From a bacterium (lineage in GTDB: Bacteria > UBP14 > UBA6098 > B30-G16): a stretch of 6,775 nucleotides of DNA. The position numbers and the translations under genes are program-made. Positions 1 through 4,674 of the stretch are shown here, piece by piece. The notes beneath the pieces were generated by a model that was given only the letters and a program-made list of their open reading frames with translations, was not told where the DNA came from and did not search any database. The DNA lies in contig JALTEE010000335.1 in the NCBI GenBank assembly GCA_027007865.1, forward strand, positions 1-6,775, read 5' to 3'. Each line of letters begins with the position of its first letter. The first letter of the stretch is position 1.

Positions 1-2
1 AG

Positions 3-2231
3 ATGTCACAGGCTAAGGAACATATTGAGCGAATGATTTTCGCTGTGCAGCATCCATTCAACTATTGGTATGGATTATTTTGGGCAATAGTGGGCTTTTT
101 CTTCGGGCTTATTACTCCTGCTATATTGCTGTTTGTGGTATATACGCTTTACTCGCCGGAACTGCCCGACCCTGAAATACTCGAAGAATATCGTCCTTCA
201 TTGGTTAGCAGGATGTATTCCGCGGATGGTGTTTTACTTGCAGAGTTTGCCGGCGAGCGCAGAATATGGGTTTCTGTGAATGATGTATCGCCCTGTTTCA
301 TAAAGGCGCTTATATCTACCGAAGACCGCAGATTTTTTAAGCATTGGGGCATCGACCCGTGGCGCATCGTCGGTGCTATGATAGCAAACCTCCGTGCAGG
401 CAGAAGAGCACAGGGAGGAAGCACTATTACACAGCAACTCGCAAGGGGACTTTTCTTCACTCGTGAGAAAATTCTTACCAGAAAAATCAAAGAAGCGCTC
501 ACCGCAATACGATTGGAATACAAATATTCAAAAAGCGAAATCCTCGAACTGTATATCAATCAAACATATATGGGTAAAGGCTGCTACGGTGTTCAATCCG
601 CTGCGAAAAGTTTCTTCAACAAGGACGCATCGGAACTCGGTCCGGAGGAAGCTGCGCTGCTTGTGGGATTGCTGCGAGCGCCATCTGCATATCTGCGAAA
701 TCAGGAGAGAGCAATCCAGCGGCGAAACACTGTCCTCGAACTTATGGCGAAATCCGACTTTATGAAGGATAATTGTATTGTGTGTGCGCGAAATCTCGAT
801 TCGTTAGAGCGCATCCCATTTTCAGTTAATGAGATTAAACGCGGTTTAGAGTGGAAAGCGCCATATTTTGTCGATTTTGTCCGAAGACAGATTGCCAAAA
901 AATACGGGGAAGATTGGTTATATAAACAGGGCGTGACGGTATATACGACATTAGATTATCATCTTGAACAAACTGTCGAAGAAACTTTGAGCCATCGACT
1001 TAAACAATTGCAGCACAGGATAGAGGTCTTACATCATCCCGATGACCCGACATATACCACAATGGTCTGGGACAGTGTCGCCAAAGATTCTGTTCATACT
1101 TGGAAACAGGTCAATGGTGCCGTGCTCGCAATCGAAAACGAGACGGGTAGAATTCTTGTGATGATTGGGGGCAAGGATTTTCAACAAAATCAATTTAACC
1201 GTGTTACACAGGCGATACGGCAACCTGGTTCCGCATTTAAACCATTTGTATATACTACCGCAATCGATAATGGCTGGCAACCGTCGGATATTATCGAAGA
1301 TACGCCGGGAGTATGGGATATGGCTGATGGCAAAATATGGCGGCCTCAGAACTACGACCATAAATATCTCGGCGAAATCACACTGCGCGAAGCATTAACT
1401 CACTCGCGAAATCTCGCATCGATAAGACTTTGCGAAATGATTGGCGCGGGAAATGTGATAAAATATGCGCACAAAATGGGAATTACTACCCCTCTCGACC
1501 CTGTGCTATCTATCGCTATGGGCTCCAGCGGAGTAAAATTGTGGGATATGGTAAGAGCATATTCCATTTTCCCAAATCAAGGCGTGAAGGTCGAACCGAT
1601 TTTCATCGATAAAATACTGGATTCTGACGGCACCGTGATTATGCAGCAAAAGACAAAAAAAGAAGAAGTTCTGTCTAAGGGAACGGCTTATGTTATGACA
1701 TCTATGCTCGAAAGTGTTGTGAATCACGGAACAGGATATGGTGCGAGACGATTCGGCTTTCTACATCCCGCAGGCGGGAAAACAGGCACAACTAACGAAT
1801 ATACGGATGCGTGGTTCGTCGGTTTCACGAAGAAAATAACCGCAGGCGTGAGAGTCGGGTTCGATGATTTGACATCGCTTGGCGACGGAATGACGGGGTC
1901 TCGTGCTGCTTTGCCGACCTGGACGAAATTGATGCTCGCATATTATCCGAAAGGACCCACAAAAGCGGACAGTTTCGATATTCCGAGAAGTGAAGTCGTT
2001 TTCCTCGATATATGCGATGAATCGGGTTTGCTGGCGACAAAGAGATGTAAAAAAATTCTTCACGAGGTATTTTTACGCAAAAATCCTGTGCCGACAAAAT
2101 ATTGCCCGCTGTCGCATACAGGGGAAGACACAACGAGAACGACCGCGCGCAGAAGAACGGTTCAAGATTCTATTCCGCCGGCAAACATAGACCAGATAAA
2201 TAAGCAGCAGCGCAGAAAAGGTGGGCTTTGA
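3..2231 (+). CDS. mrcA: Class A penicillin-binding protein, PBP1A family (bifunctional glycosyltransferase/transpeptidase)
   Basis: This 742-residue protein is a bifunctional peptidoglycan synthase: it polymerises lipid II into glycan strands and cross-links the stem peptides outside the inner membrane. Seen in the sequence: a short cytoplasmic tail, one membrane anchor at about residues 21-50, then a GT51 glycosyltransferase domain (about 60-235) with the STEDRRFFKHWGID motif (catalytic Glu107), GGSTITQQLAR (138-148) and the SEILELYIN motif (second acidic residue Glu182). The transpeptidase domain (about 370-650) carries SxxK (Ser410-Lys413, in QPGSAFKP), SRN (468-470) and KTG (593-595, in GGKTGTTNEYTDAWFVGF). 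The tail has the spaced cysteines common in PBP1A homologues (Cys671, Cys682, Cys701) and ends in a basic stretch. Length and domain order are normal for the family and all catalytic residues are present. The start is tentative: only two bases precede this ATG, so no ribosome binding site can be seen and an upstream start is possible. The symbol follows family convention; orthology is inferred. Confidence 0.95.
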   Translation: MSQAKEHIERMIFAVQHPFNYWYGLFWAIVGFFFGLITPAILLFVVYTLYSPELPDPEILEEYRPSLVSRMYSADGVLLAEFAGERRIWVSVNDVSPCFIKALISTEDRRFFKHWGIDPWRIVGAMIANLRAGRRAQGGSTITQQLARGLFFTREKILTRKIKEALTAIRLEYKYSKSEILELYINQTYMGKGCYGVQSAAKSFFNKDASELGPEEAALLVGLLRAPSAYLRNQERAIQRRNTVLELMAKSDFMKDNCIVCARNLDSLERIPFSVNEIKRGLEWKAPYFVDFVRRQIAKKYGEDWLYKQGVTVYTTLDYHLEQTVEETLSHRLKQLQHRIEVLHHPDDPTYTTMVWDSVAKDSVHTWKQVNGAVLAIENETGRILVMIGGKDFQQNQFNRVTQAIRQPGSAFKPFVYTTAIDNGWQPSDIIEDTPGVWDMADGKIWRPQNYDHKYLGEITLREALTHSRNLASIRLCEMIGAGNVIKYAHKMGITTPLDPVLSIAMGSSGVKLWDMVRAYSIFPNQGVKVEPIFIDKILDSDGTVIMQQKTKKEEVLSKGTAYVMTSMLESVVNHGTGYGARRFGFLHPAGGKTGTTNEYTDAWFVGFTKKITAGVRVGFDDLTSLGDGMTGSRAALPTWTKLMLAYYPKGPTKADSFDIPRSEVVFLDICDESGLLATKRCKKILHEVFLRKNPVPTKYCPLSHTGEDTTRTTARRRTVQDSIPPANIDQINKQQRRKGGL

Positions 2232-2248
2232 ACAATGCAAAATGTAAA

Positions 2249-2349
2249 ATTCGAAATTAGCAATTCAAAATTCACATATAAACATTTTAGTAAATCGAGC
2301 GTCTCGCTCGACAAAATTGAATTTTGGCGATTCGAAATTCATTTATAAA
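2249..2349. repeat. Imperfect direct repeat flanking a palindromic core
   Basis: ATTCGAAATT occurs at 2249-2258 and again at 2330-2339. AAATTCACATATAAA at 2268-2282 matches AAATTCATTTATAAA at 2335-2349 in 13 of 15 positions. The right copy can be read as the left copy lacking 14 internal bases. The 47-bp segment between them carries the hairpin and the AT palindrome. It could be a degenerate duplication around an inserted element or a pair of protein-binding sites; the sequence alone does not decide, and AT richness raises the chance of coincidence. Confidence 0.4.
2295..2311. repeat. Perfect inverted repeat (7-bp arms, 3-nt loop)
   Basis: TCGAGCG and CGCTCGA flank a TCT loop. The structure is GC-rich inside an AT-rich spacer and is followed at once by CAAAATT-g-AATTTTG (2312-2326), a second palindrome with a one-base centre. 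There is no downstream T run, so it is not a standard terminator on the + strand. Its core, GCGTCTCGCT, resembles GCGTCTCACT in the terminator-like hairpin at 4535-4558. Confidence 0.6.
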
Positions 2350-2355
2350 AAAATC

Positions 2356-2368
2356 GGAGATTTTAATG
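2356..2368 (+). promoter_or_regulatory. Ribosome binding site that fixes the S8 protease start
   Basis: GGAGA at 2356-2360 lies 5 nt before the ATG at 2366-2368. The protein starting here opens with a textbook signal peptide. The longer in-frame alternative, a TTG at 2324, lies in the last bases of the AT palindrome, has no Shine-Dalgarno sequence and would put 14 polar residues ahead of the signal peptide. Confidence 0.75.
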
Positions 2369-4306
2369 CGGGCGAAAATTCTGTTTATAAACGTTATCTG
2401 CATTATCTTAAATCTTTCTTCGGCGCAAAATGCCACGCTGGTGCGGAACTGGGTCTTTTTCGCAGACAAAGGTAATAACGAGAAAGGCGATATAACCGCA
2501 CTCGCTGCGAGAAATCTATCCCTCAGAGCGCTCGAACGAAGACGGCGGTTAAATATTCCACTCGATATAAAAGATATTCCGGTACCGGAAAATTATGTTG
2601 CAGCAGTCGAATCGCTCGGCGCAAAAGTTATCCACAAGTCGCGATGGCTTAATGCGGTATCTGTCCTCTGCGACGAATCCACAATAGAAAAACTATTAGC
2701 ATTGCCATTTGTAAAAAGTGTCGAACCGGTGAAAGCGCTTCGGTCGAAATATCCGTCGCCAATAAAGGGGAATTGGCGCATAACCGGCGGCGGAATTTAT
2801 GGTGCAGCGAAACAGCAGAACGAAATTGTCGGCGCCGACAGAATGCATCAGGCGGGCTATCACGGAGAAGGCGTGCTAATCGGAATGCTCGATTCTGGTT
2901 TCGACATCGACCAGCCCGCATTCGATTCGCTCATAGCGCAAAACCGCATCGTTGCAAAATACGATTTCGTCCATAATGACACATCAGTCGGATATGACAC
3001 CCTCGCAGGAGATTTCGATATACACGGTTATTGGCACGGCACGATGACGCTCTCCTGTATAGGAGCGAACCTTCCGGAAACGATGGTAGGCGTTGCGCCA
3101 AGTGCATCGTTCGCTCTGGGAAAAACCGAAATTACAGACTCGCTCGGTCATGCCTACGAGCGAAACATCGAAGAGGACAACTGGGTTGCAGGCGCAGAAT
3201 GGCTCGATTCACTCGGCGCAGACATAATATCGAGTTCGCTCGGATACTATACATTCGATTCAGGCGAGAATAGTTATACATTCGACCAATTGAACGGCGA
3301 TATTGCAATCGTTACAAATGCTGCCGACATCGCAGCGAGCAAAGGAATCGCCGTGATAAATTCCGCAGGAAACGAGCGAGGTTCTGAATGGGGACATATA
3401 ATTACTCCTGCCGATGGCGATTCCGTCTGCGCTGTCGGCGCAACGACTTTCGACGGATGGTTTGCCAGTTTCTCTTCGCCGGGACCGACCGCAGATGGCA
3501 GAACTAAACCCGATTTGTCCGCACCCGGATATATGGTCGCTGTATGGAATCCCGATATAGCGGGAGTTTATCTTGGCAGTGGCACCAGTTTCTCCTGCCC
3601 GATTACAGCAGGAACTGCTGCGCTGGTTTTGCAGGCTTTGCGCAGCGATTCTTCCGAAATCGGCGGATGGGATTTAATTGAGACAATGAAAAATACCGCC
3701 GACCAAGCAGACGAGCCCGATAATGATTTCGGTTGGGGAATTCCAAAGGCGCCTGTCGCTGCGAATATATCCGATGCGATTTTTGCAAAAATCACCGATT
3801 TGAAAACAGGACAGATAATAGAAGATGCAACTGTAATCGTGAATGCGGAAACACTATACAGCGACAAGCGTGGTATAATCTGCGCATACATACCGAAATC
3901 GGACACCATATACGAAATCTCCGCTAAATATATAGGCTATTTCAAATACACAGAGGAAATTTTTCATAGAGCGGGGCAAATTCACAGATTAAAAATCGCT
4001 CTTGAAACCGTAGTTCAAATGGACAGAGAACTTTTATGCTATCCCAATCCATTCGACGACTCGCTCACAATAGTATGGACATCGAATGGCGACGATGTAA
4101 ATCCGACGATTGTGCATATTTTTAATGCTGCGGGGGAAATTGTTCGCGAAATCAAGAGCGAAAACGGCAGACATTTTGTTCTATGGGACGGCAAAAATCG
4201 CGGTGGAAATTATGTGGCTGACGGTGTATATATTGTTGTTGCAGACATTAGCAATGGCGATGGAAGTTCGAAGACAAGAAGGATAAAAGCGCTGAAAATA
4301 AGATAA
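2366..4306 (+). CDS. Secreted subtilisin-like serine protease (S8) with C-terminal FlgD-Ig/type IX-like domain
   Basis: This 646-residue protein is predicted to be an exported endopeptidase of the subtilase family. It has a signal peptide (residues 1 to about 20, LNLSSA|Q) and a propeptide-like region (about 24-125, with LSLRALERRRR and KSRWLNAVSV) of the kind found in Bacteroidetes-type S8 enzymes. The S8 domain (about 150-465) has Asp176 in GMLDSGFD, His224 in HGYWHGT, oxyanion Asn336 in INSAGNERG and nucleophile Ser408 in GTSFSCP, so the triad is complete. Residues about 473-550 look like a carboxypeptidase-regulatory-like beta domain. The last 90 residues (YPNPF at 559-563, then WDGKNRGGNYVADGVY) match FlgD-Ig/type IX-sorting C-termini and end in a basic tail, suggesting sorting to the surface or medium. 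Substrate is unknown. It begins 134 bp after the PBP gene on the same strand and may be co-transcribed with it. The S8 call is firm; the export route is inferred. Confidence 0.92.
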   Translation: MRAKILFINVICIILNLSSAQNATLVRNWVFFADKGNNEKGDITALAARNLSLRALERRRRLNIPLDIKDIPVPENYVAAVESLGAKVIHKSRWLNAVSVLCDESTIEKLLALPFVKSVEPVKALRSKYPSPIKGNWRITGGGIYGAAKQQNEIVGADRMHQAGYHGEGVLIGMLDSGFDIDQPAFDSLIAQNRIVAKYDFVHNDTSVGYDTLAGDFDIHGYWHGTMTLSCIGANLPETMVGVAPSASFALGKTEITDSLGHAYERNIEEDNWVAGAEWLDSLGADIISSSLGYYTFDSGENSYTFDQLNGDIAIVTNAADIAASKGIAVINSAGNERGSEWGHIITPADGDSVCAVGATTFDGWFASFSSPGPTADGRTKPDLSAPGYMVAVWNPDIAGVYLGSGTSFSCPITAGTAALVLQALRSDSSEIGGWDLIETMKNTADQADEPDNDFGWGIPKAPVAANISDAIFAKITDLKTGQIIEDATVIVNAETLYSDKRGIICAYIPKSDTIYEISAKYIGYFKYTEEIFHRAGQIHRLKIALETVVQMDRELLCYPNPFDDSLTIVWTSNGDDVNPTIVHIFNAAGEIVREIKSENGRHFVLWDGKNRGGNYVADGVYIVVADISNGDGSSKTRRIKALKIR

Positions 4307-4321
4307 CAAGCATTCCGATTA

Positions 4322-4363
4322 ACCATTCGCCCATCTACACTACCCATCCCCGACCATTCGCCC
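4322..4363. repeat. 11-bp direct repeat ACCATTCGCCC, two copies
   Basis: ACCATTCGCCC occurs exactly at 4322-4332 and at 4353-4363, 31 bp apart from start to start, just after the S8 stop codon. The intervening bases are C-rich and unrelated to each other. Two copies are too few to call an array. Confidence 0.5.
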
Positions 4364-4377
4364 TTCGAGATTCTTCA

Positions 4378-4406
4378 ATTTCGCTTCTTGTTGAGCGGAG
4401 CGAAAT
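4378..4406. repeat. Inverted repeat, 8-bp arms
   Basis: ATTTCGCT (4378-4385) pairs perfectly with AGCGAAAT (4399-4406) across a 13-nt loop. An alternative outer pairing joins GAGATT (4367-4372) to AATCTC (4404-4409). There is no clear T run after it, so a terminator role for the S8 gene is possible but weak. Confidence 0.45.
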
Positions 4407-4473
4407 CTCAATTTATCGGGGCTGTCGCTTACATTATTCAGAACTGACGGCTTTTAGAATTTTGAATTTGCAA

Positions 4474-4507
4474 CACTGGATTCCCAATCGAGTTGGGAAT
4501 GACAGTG
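4474..4507. repeat. Extended inverted repeat of the ATTCCC...GGGAAT type
   Basis: ATTCCCAA (4480-4487) and TTGGGAAT (4493-4500) form a perfect 8-bp stem with a 5-nt loop. After a small internal loop, CACTG (4474-4478) pairs with CAGTG (4503-4507), giving 13 pairs in all. The outline, CTGGATTCCC then GGGAATGACAG, resembles repeats scattered through intergenic regions of many bacteria, including the dRS3 elements of Neisseria, defined by ATTCCC and GGGAAT arms. That likeness is from memory, not from a search. Confidence 0.6.
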
Positions 4508-4534
4508 ACATTTTATAGAAACGAAAATAGTAGC

Positions 4535-4558
4535 CGAAGCGTCTCACTTCGTTTTTTT
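4535..4558 (+). terminator. Candidate intrinsic terminator upstream of the receiver-HtrA gene
   Basis: CGAAG (4535-4539) pairs with CTTCG (4547-4551) across a 7-nt loop, and seven T residues follow at 4552-4558. The stem is short, but its position against the T run is right for a terminator on the + strand. It lies about 230 bp beyond the S8 stop, so it would end a long 3' untranslated region and separate the S8 transcript from the next gene. The loop carries the CGTCTC core also seen at 2300-2305. Confidence 0.5.
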
Positions 4559-4609
4559 GTCTCGCCACTGCTGAAGACGAGTTTATAAAACCCAATGGCT
4601 CCGGGAATA

Positions 4610-4637
4610 TGGACAGTTGAACTTTTTCTGGCATATT
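4610..4637 (+). promoter_or_regulatory. Possible sigma-70-type promoter for the receiver-HtrA gene
   Basis: TGGACA (4610-4615, five of six matches to TTGACA) and CATATT (4632-4637, four of six to TATAAT) are 16 nt apart. Transcription would begin near 4644, giving a leader of about 28 nt that contains the Shine-Dalgarno sequence at 4658. It lies downstream of the terminator-like hairpin, where a promoter would be expected. The match is by eye only and such matches are common in AT-rich spacers. Confidence 0.3.
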
Positions 4638-4657
4638 TTTTGCTGAATATCGTTTCG

Positions 4658-4674
4658 AGGAGGTTTTTAAAATG
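4658..4674 (+). promoter_or_regulatory. Strong ribosome binding site of the receiver-HtrA gene
   Basis: A full AGGAGG at 4658-4663 lies 8 nt before the ATG at 4672. It fixes the start of the receiver domain, whose first residues (MERWLIVEDD) match the usual beginning of this fold. Confidence 0.85.

Larger units (their letters stand above)
2232..2365. other. AT-rich spacer between PBP and S8 protease genes
   Basis: This 134-bp spacer holds no gene. It contains a perfect 7-bp hairpin (2295-2311), an adjoining AT palindrome (2312-2326) and an imperfect duplication on either side of them (2249-2282 and 2330-2349). The hairpin is not followed by a T run, so I see no intrinsic terminator for the PBP gene, and read-through into the S8 gene is possible. 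TATAAA sequences occur at 2277-2282 and 2344-2349 but neither has a convincing -35 partner at normal spacing. Confidence 0.6.
4307..4671. other. 365-bp repeat-rich intergenic region
   Basis: I find no credible gene here. The spacer is a patchwork of short repeats: an 11-bp direct repeat (4322-4332 and 4353-4363), an inverted repeat (4378-4406), a GAATTTTGAATT motif (4457-4468) that is the exact reverse complement of 2262-2273, a long hairpin (4474-4507), a terminator-like hairpin (4535-4558) and a possible promoter (4610-4637). Such a mosaic is typical of dispersed intergenic repeats rather than of a decayed gene. Confidence 0.65.

Noticed and set aside
394..765. + strand frame of 123 codons inside the PBP gene
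   Set aside because: It lies in another frame of a gene with intact GT51 and transpeptidase motifs; it shows no domain of its own.
2295..2326. Intrinsic terminator for the PBP gene
   Set aside because: The hairpin is followed by ACAAAATTGAATTTT rather than a T run, so it lacks the required tail on the + strand.
2324..2365. TTG start at 2324 for the S8 protease (660 residues)
   Set aside because: It has no ribosome binding site, lies inside an AT palindrome and would put 14 polar residues before a clear signal peptide; the ATG at 2366 has GGAGA 5 nt upstream.
4322..4363. CRISPR-like direct repeats
   Set aside because: There are only two copies of 11 bp, too short and too few for an array, and no cas gene is present.
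4499..4588. Short + strand ORF of 29 codons starting at the ATG in GGGAATGAC
   Set aside because: There is no proper ribosome binding site, it starts within the hairpin repeat and runs through the terminator-like hairpin; this is a typical spurious ORF of such repeats.
4307..4671. tRNA or other structured RNA gene in the long spacer
   Set aside because: I see no cloverleaf, no GTTCRA-type T-loop and no terminal CCA; the hairpins are simple repeats.
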